41,665 nucleotides of DNA from Candidatus Woesearchaeota archaeon. Lineage in GTDB: Archaea > Nanobdellota > Nanobdellia > Woesearchaeales > UBA10200. The stretch is taken from NCBI GenBank assembly GCA_013331615.1, contig DUGA01000090.1:1-41665 (forward strand), in the 5' to 3' direction. The first letter of the stretch is position 1, and each line of letters opens with the position of its first letter. This document shows, one piece after another, positions 15,589 to 24,730 of the stretch. Position numbers and translations under genes: made by a program. The notes under the pieces are model-generated. The model was not told where the DNA came from and made no database searches. It saw nothing but the letters and a program-made list of their open reading frames with translations.

Positions 15589-17559
15589 ATGGCTAAAGGA
15601 AGAGCAGTAAAAAATCAGAGAAAGACAGAAAGAAATAAAGCAGTAACTCGAAAAGATAAGACGACAAATAAGAGTAGTAATGTTAGCCTATCTAATTTAG
15701 TTTCTGTCAATAATAGTTATAATCTCAGCTTTGAAACTACACGCGACATACAAATACCTAAAGAGACTATCTGCCAAGTCATTGGTCAGGAAGCAGCAGT
15801 TGAAGTCATAAAGAAAGCTGCATCCCAAAAAAGGCACGTATTGTTGATAGGAGAGCCTGGAACAGGCAAAAGCATGCTTGGTGCAGCATTGGCTGAATTA
15901 TTGCCAAAAGAGAACTTAAAAGATGTATTAGCTTATCCAAACCCTAATGATGAGAACAATCCAAAGATTGTAAGCACAGAAGCAGGGAAAGGCCGCGAAA
16001 TAATAACAAAAGCAAAATCATCTGGCAAAGAATTCTTTAAGAACCAGAATTTCTTTCTAGTAATATTGTTGATCTTTTCATTAGTTGCGCCATGGTGGGT
16101 AAGAACGCATTATACTGTACAGTATGGAGCAACTGTAGGCGCAATCATGTTTGCAAGCTTTTCGATCGCAAGCATGTTATTTTTAGGCGCATTCTTTATC
16201 CTTCTAAAATTGGGGAACAAACAAGAGACAAAATCTCTTGCACCAAAATTATTGGTGGATAACTTTAACAAGCAGACTGCACCATTCTATGACGGCACAG
16301 GAGCACATGCAGGCGCATTATTGGGGGATATACTTCATGATCCCTATCAATCTGGAGGTTTAGGAACTCCTGCACATGAAAGAGTTATGTCTGGATTGAT
16401 ACATAAAGCAGACCAAGGTGTTCTTTTTATTGATGAGATAGGGACATTGAATAAAGTCAGTCAGCAAGAATTATTGACTGCATTGCAAGAAGGCAGATTC
16501 CCGATCACAGGCCAGAGCGAAATTTCTGCAGGAGCAATGGTAAGGACAGATGCTGTACCCTGCAACTTTGTCTTGATAGCTGCAGGAAATTTACAAACTA
16601 TAAAGCATATGCATCCTGCATTGAGATCAAGGATAAGAGGATATGGCTACGAAGTTTACATGAATGAATCAATGCCAGATACCATTGAGAATAGAGAGAA
16701 GCTGGCTGTTTTTGTTGCGCAGGAAGTTGCTAAAGACAATCAAAACACACAGAAGATCCCTCATTTCACAAAAGATGCTGTTGATGCAATAATAGATGAA
16801 TCAAGAAAGAGAGCAAATAAAAAAGGCCATCTTACATTAAGATTGAGAGACTTAGGCGGCATAATAAGAGCAGCAGGAGATATTGCTAAGCAGGAGAATG
16901 CAGAATTTGTTTTGCGCAAGCATATTGAGAAAGCTAGAGAAATAGCAAGGACATTAGAGCATCAGATAGCTGATAGATTAATAGAAGATAAAAAGGATTA
17001 TGAAGTTATACTTACTGCAGGCAAAAAAATTGGGAGAGTAAACTGCATCGCTGTAATAGGAAGCAAGGATGTATTTTCTGGAATAATTTTACCGATTGAA
17101 GCACAGGCTATCCCTTCTGTTGGGAACTCAACTATAACGCTTACTGGCAAAGTCAGCCAGGATGACAGGGAAAGCGCAAAGAATGTAATTGCTGTAGTGG
17201 AAAATTATTTTGGATTCAGGAAAAAATATAATTTTTATGTGCAGTTTTTGCAGACATTCAAGAGCAGCGAGATAGACAGTACAAGCGCAGGGATAACTGT
17301 TGCAATAATATCTGCATTAAAGCAGAAAGCTGTAAGGCAGGATACTGCTGTTATCGGAGCTGTCTCAGTAAGGGGAGAGATCTTGCCTGTCGCCGGAGTA
17401 AGCTCAAAAGTGCATGCTGCACTGGAAGCTGGAATTTCCAGAGTAATCGTTCCAAAGAATAATGTAAATGATATCCTGCTTGATCCTGCTGACAAAGAGA
17501 AGGTTGAGATAATTAAAGCCGAGAAGATAGAGGATGTGATTAGGGAGATGGTTGGATAA
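15589..17559 (+). CDS. lonB: Archaeal Lon protease, membrane-bound LonB type
   Basis: 656 residues. ATP-dependent AAA+ serine protease for protein quality control. Walker A GEPGTGKS at 88-95; two TM helices inserted in the AAA domain (about 154-170 and 182-207), the hallmark of archaeal LonB; Walker B LFIDEIG near 278-284. The C-terminal protease domain has the Ser-Lys dyad: DSTSAG with S566 and, about 40 residues on, VAGVSSK with K607. The basic N-terminal tail (1-30) is low complexity. Complete and apparently functional. Confidence 0.96.
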   Translation: MAKGRAVKNQRKTERNKAVTRKDKTTNKSSNVSLSNLVSVNNSYNLSFETTRDIQIPKETICQVIGQEAAVEVIKKAASQKRHVLLIGEPGTGKSMLGAALAELLPKENLKDVLAYPNPNDENNPKIVSTEAGKGREIITKAKSSGKEFFKNQNFFLVILLIFSLVAPWWVRTHYTVQYGATVGAIMFASFSIASMLFLGAFFILLKLGNKQETKSLAPKLLVDNFNKQTAPFYDGTGAHAGALLGDILHDPYQSGGLGTPAHERVMSGLIHKADQGVLFIDEIGTLNKVSQQELLTALQEGRFPITGQSEISAGAMVRTDAVPCNFVLIAAGNLQTIKHMHPALRSRIRGYGYEVYMNESMPDTIENREKLAVFVAQEVAKDNQNTQKIPHFTKDAVDAIIDESRKRANKKGHLTLRLRDLGGIIRAAGDIAKQENAEFVLRKHIEKAREIARTLEHQIADRLIEDKKDYEVILTAGKKIGRVNCIAVIGSKDVFSGIILPIEAQAIPSVGNSTITLTGKVSQDDRESAKNVIAVVENYFGFRKKYNFYVQFLQTFKSSEIDSTSAGITVAIISALKQKAVRQDTAVIGAVSVRGEILPVAGVSSKVHAALEAGISRVIVPKNNVNDILLDPADKEKVEIIKAEKIEDVIREMVG

Positions 17560-17629
17560 CAATTAGGAATTTATTATTAAGCATTAAGTTAGTATTTCTT
17601 ATTATCAATAAAACACAATTTATTTGACA

Positions 17630-18724
17630 CTAATACTTATTTATCTTACCCATGACTTTTGCAGCAAACTTTTTGTTTTTTAACAATAAACCAACAATCT
17701 CATAGAAATAGTTTCTGACAAACGGACAATGAGAGAATAATTGGTAGTAATAATCTTCTTTTTTCTTTATTGCAATCAATCGCTGGATTTCAGGGCAAGT
17801 ATATTTCGGATTAACTATCTGCTTTGCTGCTTCAATGCCAGTAAGAATTGACTGATAGATGCCTTCTGCTGTTAATGAAGATGAGAAACCAGCTGCATCG
17901 CCAATCAAATAGATGTTTCCTGATTTACCAAATCTGTGACCTAAGTAGCCATAGGTTATAGTGTGCGCTTGGAATTCTTTCTCCGCAAAATTGTATTTGC
18001 TATCAAATTTTTCTTTAAACCATTGCTGAAATTTTTCTCTCATCTTTGCAGCAGGATAATACTTTTGCATTTCTGGAGCAAGATCGCATCCAGAGCCGAT
18101 TGAAGTTGTATTTGTATAAGGGAATATCCAGCCATAACCATGGCCGAATTTATTTGCATCAATAAAAAGCTCTAGGTCTTTGAAAGAATTTGAGGAGATA
18201 GGTGCGGTATTTGGGACAATATACTGGTATGCCTGGTGAAAAGCGTGGCTCTTCAATCCCAAATATGCTCTTACAACAGAAGCAGAGCCATCTCCTCCAA
18301 TCAGATACCGAAAGCTAATTTTCTTATCATCATTCTCATGTTTGTCAAATATTTTGATGGAATTTTCAGTTATTTCTGTTACATTGCATTCCGTTTTGAT
18401 AACTGCTCCAGCTTTCTTTGCCTCTCCTGCAAGATAGCTTCCAAGGGCAACTCTGGATGTTGTGTAAAGGATCGGCTCATCATGCTCGATTACAGCAGAC
18501 TGTTTTGGTGTATGGATTATTATCCTTTTGAATTCTCTTTCCATTATGCTTTTAGGAATGCCAAATTTAAAATTTTTTAATGAAATGCCGCCTGCGCAGA
18601 CTTTCTTGCCTATGATCTTTCCGCGCTCGAGAACTATTACACTCTTTCCATTTTGCGCAAGAAACTCTGCTGCCTTCAGGCTTCCAGGACCTGCGCCAAC
18701 TATCGCTACGTCGTATGATTGCAT
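17630..18724 (-). CDS. Geranylgeranyl reductase family FAD-dependent protein
   Basis: 364 residues. N-terminal dinucleotide-binding motif VGAGPGSLKAA, then CAGG, the substrate-pocket segment GYGWIFPY, and the FAD-contacting LIGDAAGFSSSLTAEGI. These are the family landmarks of archaeal geranylgeranyl reductases, which saturate the isoprenoid chains of membrane ether lipids. Some family members act on other isoprenoids. TTTTTATAATAC on the minus strand lies about 27 nt before the ATG, giving a leaderless transcript. Divergent from the HTH regulator gene. Confidence 0.88.
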   Translation of the reverse strand: MQSYDVAIVGAGPGSLKAAEFLAQNGKSVIVLERGKIIGKKVCAGGISLKNFKFGIPKSIMEREFKRIIIHTPKQSAVIEHDEPILYTTSRVALGSYLAGEAKKAGAVIKTECNVTEITENSIKIFDKHENDDKKISFRYLIGGDGSASVVRAYLGLKSHAFHQAYQYIVPNTAPISSNSFKDLELFIDANKFGHGYGWIFPYTNTTSIGSGCDLAPEMQKYYPAAKMREKFQQWFKEKFDSKYNFAEKEFQAHTITYGYLGHRFGKSGNIYLIGDAAGFSSSLTAEGIYQSILTGIEAAKQIVNPKYTCPEIQRLIAIKKKEDYYYQLFSHCPFVRNYFYEIVGLLLKNKKFAAKVMGKINKY

Positions 18725-18788
18725 GATAAGTTAAGTAGAAAGAAGTATTATAAAAAGTTGACTGGTAAATTAACTTTATAATTTGTAA

Positions 18789-18812
18789 TGTCTATACATT
18801 GTCTATACAATG
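18789..18812. promoter_or_regulatory. Direct and inverted repeats between geranylgeranyl reductase and HTH regulator
   Basis: TGTCTATACA occurs twice, at 18789-18798 and 18800-18809, one helical turn apart. The second copy is part of an imperfect palindrome CATTGT-CTAT-ACAATG (18797-18812). The site lies upstream of the TATA boxes of both divergent genes (about 18746-18756 minus; 18853-18860 plus) and could be an operator of the adjacent regulator. Confidence 0.4.
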
Positions 18813-18883
18813 CTTTAGTTCTAAATAATTTAAAAAATATTTTGCCATAATATTTATATAGGTAAGAGTTTAGTGTCAATAAT

Positions 18884-19249
18884 ATGTCAACACAGATGCC
18901 TCAGGAGATAGAAGTTTGGTATGTATTGCCAGCTATAAGAAGAGAGTTAGCTAAATCAATGATAAAAGATTACAAGCTTTCACAAAAAGAGACTTCTAAA
19001 ATCTTGAATATCACAGAATCAGCTGTTTCGCAATATGTCAAATCAAAAAGAGCAAAAGAAGTTGAGTTTAAAGGAGATGCTTCTAAGAAGATAAAGGAAG
19101 CAGCTGGAAGAATAATTGCAGACAATAAATTGCTGATGAAAGAGATCTATGATTTATCTGGTGTTGTAAAAGTCAGCAAGCTACTGTGCGAGATACATAT
19201 GCAGCATGACAAATCTGTTGCAAAAGGCTGCGATATCTGCTTAAAGTAA
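18884..19249 (+). CDS. HTH transcriptional regulator with C-terminal Cys/His tail
   Basis: 121 residues. An N-terminal XRE-like helix-turn-helix (about 13-58: LPAIRRELAKSMI, KLSQKETSKILNITESAVSQY), the type seen in archaeal COG2522 regulators and on the N-terminus of ThiN proteins. The C-terminal end LLCEIHMQHDKSVAKGCDIC gives C102, H105, H108, C116 and C119, a possible zinc or Fe-S site that could sense metal or redox state. The TTTATATA at 18853-18860 fits leaderless expression. Its target genes are not known; it is a candidate, not more, for a metal-responsive regulator. Confidence 0.75.
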   Translation: MSTQMPQEIEVWYVLPAIRRELAKSMIKDYKLSQKETSKILNITESAVSQYVKSKRAKEVEFKGDASKKIKEAAGRIIADNKLLMKEIYDLSGVVKVSKLLCEIHMQHDKSVAKGCDICLK

Positions 19250-19306
19250 ATATAGAGCATAAAATTCTTATTGATTTGGTATTTGCATAATACTAGATAT
19301 TTACGA

Positions 19307-19495
19307 AGCAGCTGCCGCAGTTGGCACTAGCATTGATTATATAAAGAGTTGCTCCTCCTCTACGCTTAAAGACTAGATGTGAAACTGGAAAAGCATTGCG
19401 TGTTGTGTTAGTAAATTAGTAACTGGACTATATTGCCGTCGCAACATTAGCTATGTTAAAGTTGATTAGTGCCAACTAAATTGGCGGCAGCTGCT
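19307..19495. repeat. Long-range inverted repeat enclosing 137 nt: structured RNA or MITE-like element
   Basis: Left arm: AGCAGCTGCCGC (19307-19318) then AGTTGGCACTA (19319-19329). Right arm: TAGTGCCAACT (19467-19477), six extra bases, then GCGGCAGCTGCT (19484-19495). All 12 + 11 bases pair perfectly around one 6-nt bulge. The interior contains smaller hairpins, such as AACAT/ATGTT at 19443-19457. It fills the gap between two convergent genes and has no convincing coding frame. No tRNA, SRP or RNase P signature is visible, and no clear target-site duplication. Confidence 0.55.
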
Positions 19496-19506
19496 ATGCA
19501 CATACA

Positions 19507-21840
19507 TTATCCTAATTTAGGAGTATTGCTAGCTGTATCCTGTTTCGCAGAAATCGTTATCTGTTGTTTTGAGCTTAAAGCATTGCATCCAACATCATTG
19601 GTATATGCTTCAAATAAGTATTCGCCTACCTGAGTATCATCTGTTGTTCCTTCGACAAAATAAGCCCCTGTCTCTGAATCTGTGAACACTTCACCAGTGC
19701 CTAAATCTTGATTATTTTTTGTGGCTTTTAAAAAGAATGCCTTTCCTTTCATGACATTATCCTTTGAGTCATAGAGATAAATCTTATAAGTAATAGGGTC
19801 ACCTGAAACATATGATTGCTTATTAAATGCAAAGTATATCTTTGCTGCGCAGTTGACGGTAGTTGTTGGAGAAGTTGGTGTTGTTGAAGTAGGTGTAGAT
19901 GGTGTTGTAGTTGTAGGCGAACTTGGCGTTGTTGCAGGTGTAGTTGGACTAGAATCTAATTTTGCAGATACAGTGATCTGTTGTTTAGCAGTTACCTGAG
20001 GGCAGTCTTCTTCCTGCGAATAAACTGTATATTCATGCTCTCCTATCACTGATTGGATAACTTCACTTTCCTCATAATAAACACCATTCTCTTCAGAGGT
20101 TTGCTTTTCAGCTTTCTGGAGCTCACCGTTATTTTGAGAGAGTGTGATGCCAAATTTCTTGCCTTTCATCGCAACATTATTCGAGTCCATCAATGCAACT
20201 TTGACTGCTATCTTATCTCCCACAATATATGCATCTTTGTTAAATGCAAAATAAATCTTTGCAGGGCAGTTTCTTATTCCAGTTACAGGTCTGCACCTTG
20301 ACGCAGAAGGATTTTTGCTGACAGACACACAGGTATAACTTGGAAACTGAGCAGAATCATAGAACTTCCCATCCTGATTGTCACATATAGATTTAGATAA
20401 AGGTGATCCACAGCCACTACCACCAATCTCACAGCAGCCTTTAAGCTCAGGAGTTACAGTTGGGGCAGATGGAGTTTCCTGCCTTCTAGAAATGGTGAGA
20501 ACTGCGCTGTCAACAACATAATCGCAGCCATCTTCTTTGATATATGCTCTATAAACATACTCACCGACAGCATCATCTTCCAATGTAGAGCCAGTATTGT
20601 AAACACCTTTTTCATCTATCTTGTATGTCTGGACACCTAGATCCTTGCCGTCTTTTGTTGCAGTTACGTAAAATTCCTTGTTAGGCAATCTGTTGTAATT
20701 TTTATCTAATGCAATAACATCGATATTTATCGAATCTCCTACTCTATATTGTTCTTTATCAAATGTCAAGTCTATCTTTGAGGCGCAGTTTCTTACACCT
20801 GTTACAGGCCTGCATCTTGACATAGGAGGAGTATTCTCAACACGTACACAGGTATAGCTTGGATGAGTAACGCTGTCATAAAATGTGCCACCGTATTTTA
20901 CACATTGTGATTTGCTCAATGAAGAGCCGCATGCTCTTGGAGGCAATTCACAGCACCCTGTAGTCTCATCAGATGCAGTAGGGAAATGAACTGAGAAATG
21001 ATTTGTAGTACTAACATGTGGACATCCATCTTCGTTCACAACTGCAACATATTCATAAACTCCTGTATCACCGTCATTTAAGACTTTTTTAGCAGAGTAT
21101 ATGCCTAAAGCATCTGTTGCAAATGATTCATCAGCTAAAGCTTTACCATCTTGATATGCCATTGCACTAAATTTTTTGTAAGGCATAAAATTGCCCTGCT
21201 TGTCTGTAACCTTAAATGTAACTGCAAATGTATCTCCGACATAATATAAGTCTTTATCATAAGAGATAGAAATTTCAGCCGGGCAGTTTTCATGCTTTTT
21301 CTCGTCGCATTTTAAGCAACTGCAGCCATTGCCTGTGCATTCGCATACATTAACTATGCCATCATCTGTATATTCGCCAAATTTTTTCTGGCAGTAATTA
21401 TGTCCGCCTATTGTCTCGCCTGGGCATTTGCAAGGATTATTAGATGATGAACTTGAAGTTGGCTGAGCAACTGCAGTATCTCTTGTCTTGCCTTCAGTAC
21501 CGAACTTTCTTACGCATTCCATCAATTGGTTTTCCATATCAAAATAAGCTATGACACTTAAGCCTGTAGAAGCGTCTTTTATCTCTGCCTTGTAAAGCTC
21601 TTTGCCTGCCTTTAGCTCTTTGCCGCAAATTTTTTGTATGTTGGTAAATTCAGCTGTTGATTCTTCTGCAGAATAATGTGTCAAAGTAAAGTCTGCGTCA
21701 GGATATTCATCTAGAAATTTTCGTATTTCAGGATCTGCTTTAAAGAAGCCTGCAGGGTTCAAAACGCCTGCACAGCCAGCTATGACTAAAACAACTATTG
21801 CTAATAGTACAAGAACTGCTAGATTGCCTCTTTTTTGCAT
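19507..21840 (-). CDS. Secreted lipoprotein with four tandem Ig-like domains
   Basis: 777 residues. Signal segment ending in the lipobox-like VIAGC (Cys23). An N-terminal PepSY-like domain (about 34-115), a Ser linker, then a Cys-rich segment (about 137-183). Four related beta-sandwich repeats start with C(P/A)(A/S)KI near residues 186, 352, 525 and 664; each has a Y-x-x-GD motif in strand 2 and GxY/GEY near the end. A second Cys-rich module (GCCE...CGS.LSKS.C...SRCRPVTG) is present twice, before repeats 2 and 3. A Thr/Pro-rich stalk precedes repeat 4. Likely surface-anchored, for adhesion or binding; ligand unknown. Confidence 0.75.
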   Translation of the reverse strand: MQKRGNLAVLVLLAIVVLVIAGCAGVLNPAGFFKADPEIRKFLDEYPDADFTLTHYSAEESTAEFTNIQKICGKELKAGKELYKAEIKDASTGLSVIAYFDMENQLMECVRKFGTEGKTRDTAVAQPTSSSSSNNPCKCPGETIGGHNYCQKKFGEYTDDGIVNVCECTGNGCSCLKCDEKKHENCPAEISISYDKDLYYVGDTFAVTFKVTDKQGNFMPYKKFSAMAYQDGKALADESFATDALGIYSAKKVLNDGDTGVYEYVAVVNEDGCPHVSTTNHFSVHFPTASDETTGCCELPPRACGSSLSKSQCVKYGGTFYDSVTHPSYTCVRVENTPPMSRCRPVTGVRNCASKIDLTFDKEQYRVGDSINIDVIALDKNYNRLPNKEFYVTATKDGKDLGVQTYKIDEKGVYNTGSTLEDDAVGEYVYRAYIKEDGCDYVVDSAVLTISRRQETPSAPTVTPELKGCCEIGGSGCGSPLSKSICDNQDGKFYDSAQFPSYTCVSVSKNPSASRCRPVTGIRNCPAKIYFAFNKDAYIVGDKIAVKVALMDSNNVAMKGKKFGITLSQNNGELQKAEKQTSEENGVYYEESEVIQSVIGEHEYTVYSQEEDCPQVTAKQQITVSAKLDSSPTTPATTPSSPTTTTPSTPTSTTPTSPTTTVNCAAKIYFAFNKQSYVSGDPITYKIYLYDSKDNVMKGKAFFLKATKNNQDLGTGEVFTDSETGAYFVEGTTDDTQVGEYLFEAYTNDVGCNALSSKQQITISAKQDTASNTPKLG

Positions 21841-21917
21841 TTTCAGTTATATTATAAAGTGATAGTATTTAAAACTTTGTCAAAAGAGATTCTTAAAAAA
21901 ACAAAAAAATATTGTCC

Positions 21918-22958
21918 TTAACTGTATTTAATAGTATAATCTCCAGATCCCTTCTCTTTCTTCAGGCAGACAAACTGTGTGCTTGATGTAGTGTCCCAAG
22001 TGACGCTTTCTGGCAATCCTGTATCTGCATCGTTAATCTTAAAAGTAGATGCTTTCTTGTCTGTCTTTTTGTAATATGTAAGATCCCATGTCTTGTCTTT
22101 GCCGCCTTCGTCATGCAATGTGAAAGAGACATCAAGCTTTTCAGTAGGAGTTACAGTTACAGTTGTTCTTCCGGGAGTTGAAAGCTTATAGCAATCCATC
22201 ATGTCATTAAAGTTCAATAATCCAGGATATTCTTTGCCTGCTTCCAGCGAAATTGCTTTTGCTGGCTTTTCGCCTGCATCTTTTCCTGCACTGCCGTCAT
22301 TTTGTTTTTTTGTCTCAAGCTGTAAGGTATATGCACCTTTGCCTTTTACTGTCATGACTGAAAAATAATAAGTGTAACTATCTTGCTCTGTGCTCATCTG
22401 GCTCCAGAAACTTTCTTCTTTCCCTACAATGCCTGAGTTAAGCTTGAATTGTGGCTGTCCTGTCGGATTTCCAACATAATAATAAGTGTAGTCCCAGGTC
22501 TTGTCTTTGCCGCCTTCGTCATGGATAAGTATCTGTGGATCTAATTCACTGACTGGAGTTAATGTTAATTTGAACCAATCACCTGCTGCTACTTTGAATT
22601 TGTAGTTGTCCACATCATCGCTCTTGTCATCAAAATCATCGTTTCTTAAAAGCGCATTATCAGTGTATTCGCCTGGCAATAATTCAACTTGGCCGTCCTG
22701 AAATTTATCTGGCGAATCGCCTGGTGAATTGCCGTCGAGTTCCTTTACTGGTGGAGGAGTTGGCTGTGAGGCAGGTGGTGGAGAAGGCTCAATTGTCTGT
22801 CCATCTGATGGTTGCAGAGGATCTTGCTGTCCAGTATCTGATGGTGTTGATACTTGTCCTGAATCTGTACCAGAAGGACCAAATTGAGGGTCGCATCCTG
22901 CCAATAATAAAAGTGCTAAGATTGTTATAGAGAAACCCAATGCTTTTTTTAGGTTCAT
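21918..22958 (-). CDS. Secreted lipoprotein with two tandem PPC-like domains
   Basis: 346 residues from the ATG at 22958, preceded by GAGGTG. Signal segment with lipobox LLLAGC, then a Pro/Ser/Gln-rich stalk (about 25-90). Two related beta-domains follow, each with the shared segment LxIHDEGGKDKTWD or LHDEGGKDKTWD about 40-50 residues in, resembling bacterial pre-peptidase C-terminal domains. No enzyme domain is attached. It is on the same strand as the Ig-repeat lipoprotein, 77 nt upstream, and divergent from sufB. Probably a surface protein of unknown binding target. Confidence 0.7.
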   Translation of the reverse strand: MNLKKALGFSITILALLLLAGCDPQFGPSGTDSGQVSTPSDTGQQDPLQPSDGQTIEPSPPPASQPTPPPVKELDGNSPGDSPDKFQDGQVELLPGEYTDNALLRNDDFDDKSDDVDNYKFKVAAGDWFKLTLTPVSELDPQILIHDEGGKDKTWDYTYYYVGNPTGQPQFKLNSGIVGKEESFWSQMSTEQDSYTYYFSVMTVKGKGAYTLQLETKKQNDGSAGKDAGEKPAKAISLEAGKEYPGLLNFNDMMDCYKLSTPGRTTVTVTPTEKLDVSFTLHDEGGKDKTWDLTYYKKTDKKASTFKINDADTGLPESVTWDTTSSTQFVCLKKEKGSGDYTIKYS

Positions 22959-23091
22959 TTCCACACCTCGTTTTGGATATTGATAGATAGTATTGATAAT
23001 TATAAATATATGTTTGATTATTTATATTTGAGAAGGCATAAGAGATATATAAAGGTTTATGCAAAATATTTCTAAGATTATTTCCGCAATA

Positions 23092-23121
23092 TTTATATAG
23101 AAAACTTAACTATCGTTAATT
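23092..23121 (+). promoter_or_regulatory. sufB promoter with iron-box-like palindrome
   Basis: TTTATATA at 23092-23099, then ACTTAACTATCGTTAATT at 23104-23121. The palindrome is near-perfect (TTAACTA/TCGTTAA, one mismatch at the centre) and shares 15 of 18 positions with the site upstream of ftr1. It overlaps the expected transcription start; a leader of about 40 nt with GAGG follows before the ATG at 23160. Confidence 0.75.
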
Positions 23122-23159
23122 CTGAGAGTAGATTTAGTTAATTTACTCGCGAGGAAAAA

Positions 23160-24614
23160 ATGTCTGAAGCTGAAACTATCCAGATACAGGAAATTGATCC
23201 TGATGCAGCTGCAAAAAAAGAACTGCATGCCATAGATTCTGCCAGAGATAGATTTGACCATAAAAATAAAGAGGATTCTACCTTTAGAGCTGATTTTGGG
23301 CTTACTAAAGAGCTTGTTGAGATGATATCTAAAGATAAGAAAGAACCTGAATGGATGCTGCAGCACAGATTAAAATGTCTTGAGCTGTTCCATAAATTAC
23401 CTTGGCCTAGTTGGGGACCTTCGCTTAAAGGACTAGATATGAGCAAAATCTCATTCTATTTAATGCCAAATGCAAAACAAAATTCAAGAGACTGGAAAGA
23501 TGTGCCAGATGACATCAAGAAAACATTTGAAAGATTAGGCATACCTGAAGCAGAGAGAAAATCTCTCGGTGGTGTAGGGGCGCAGTATGAGAGTATGGTG
23601 GTCTATCACAACCTAAAGAAAGAATTAGCTGACCAGGGAGTCATCTTTGAAGATTGTGATTATGCATTAAAACATTATCCTGAGCTGATGAAGAAATATT
23701 TTATGAAATGTGTTCCTCCTGGATTGCATAAGTTTGCTGCACTGCATGGCGCAGTCTGGAGCGGCGGAACTTTCCTTTATATCCCAAAAGGAGTTAAAGT
23801 GGAGCTTCCATTGCAGGCATACTTCAGGATGAATGCTGAGAGTTTAGGGCAGTTTGAGCATACGTTAATTGTTGTTGAAGAAGGCGCGCAAATCCATTAT
23901 ATTGAAGGATGCTCTGCACCAAGATATGATTCTAGTTCATTGCATGCTGGCTGCGTTGAAGTGTTTGTTCATAAGAATGCAAGAGCAAGATATTCAAGTA
24001 TCGAGAACTGGAGCAGAAATACTTTTAATCTTAACACTAAGAGAGCAAATGTATATAATAATGCATATATGGAATGGGTAAATGGGAATTTAGGCAGCAA
24101 TGCGACAATGCTGTACCCTTGCTCGGTATTATTAGAAGAAGGAGCAAAGACAGATTATTTAGGAGTAGCGTTTGCAGGCAAAGGACAGAACCAGGATACT
24201 GGCTGCAAAGTTTATCATCTTGCAAAAAATACTAATTCAACAATCAAAGCAAAATCAATCAGCAAAGATGGCGGAATTACAACCTATCGGGGATTGCTGA
24301 TGGTTGCAAAAGGCGCTACTGGCAGCAAAGCAAAAGTTGTATGCGATGCATTGATGCTTGATAATATTTCAAAATCTGATACTGTGCCAACTACACAAAT
24401 TCATGAAAATAGAGTTGATATCGGCCATGAAGCGACTGTTGGCAAGATAGATCCTGAACAGATATTTTATCTGATGTCTCGCGGCATTTCTGAAGAACAA
24501 GCAACACAGATGGTAGTTGCTGGTTTTATTGAGCCGATTGTTAAAGAGCTTCCGCTTGAGTATGCTATTGAGCTTAATAGATTGATACAGCTTGAAATGG
24601 AAGGGATGGGGTAA
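23160..24614 (+). CDS. sufB: Fe-S cluster assembly scaffold SufB
   Basis: 484 residues, full length. SufB forms the SufBC2D complex, on which Fe-S clusters are built. Landmarks: WMLQHRLKCLELFHKLPWPSWGP near the N-terminus, the beta-helix core with QFEHTLIVVEEGA, and the C-terminal GHEATVGKIDPEQIFYLMSRGISEEQA (about 421-447) with the conserved His-Glu pair used at the SufB-SufD interface. First gene of the suf cluster, preceded by the iron-box-like site. Confidence 0.96.
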   Translation: MSEAETIQIQEIDPDAAAKKELHAIDSARDRFDHKNKEDSTFRADFGLTKELVEMISKDKKEPEWMLQHRLKCLELFHKLPWPSWGPSLKGLDMSKISFYLMPNAKQNSRDWKDVPDDIKKTFERLGIPEAERKSLGGVGAQYESMVVYHNLKKELADQGVIFEDCDYALKHYPELMKKYFMKCVPPGLHKFAALHGAVWSGGTFLYIPKGVKVELPLQAYFRMNAESLGQFEHTLIVVEEGAQIHYIEGCSAPRYDSSSLHAGCVEVFVHKNARARYSSIENWSRNTFNLNTKRANVYNNAYMEWVNGNLGSNATMLYPCSVLLEEGAKTDYLGVAFAGKGQNQDTGCKVYHLAKNTNSTIKAKSISKDGGITTYRGLLMVAKGATGSKAKVVCDALMLDNISKSDTVPTTQIHENRVDIGHEATVGKIDPEQIFYLMSRGISEEQATQMVVAGFIEPIVKELPLEYAIELNRLIQLEMEGMG

Positions 24615-24730
24615 AAGGTTCTTGATTTACTAAAGTATTACCCATACAATTTCTAGTTAGATGATATCTTTAGATAATAGACGATAAAAATAGGATAACC
24701 TTTAAAAAAAGACGAGCTTTAATCTTAAAA

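Noticed and set aside
18789-18812. Start of a CRISPR array
   Set aside because: Only two 10-bp copies with a 1-nt gap; no spacers or longer repeats, and no cas genes.
19307-19495. tRNA, SRP RNA or RNase P RNA in the gap between convergent genes
   Set aside because: No T-loop, no GNAR-type SRP loop and no conserved RNase P core sequence was found on either strand.
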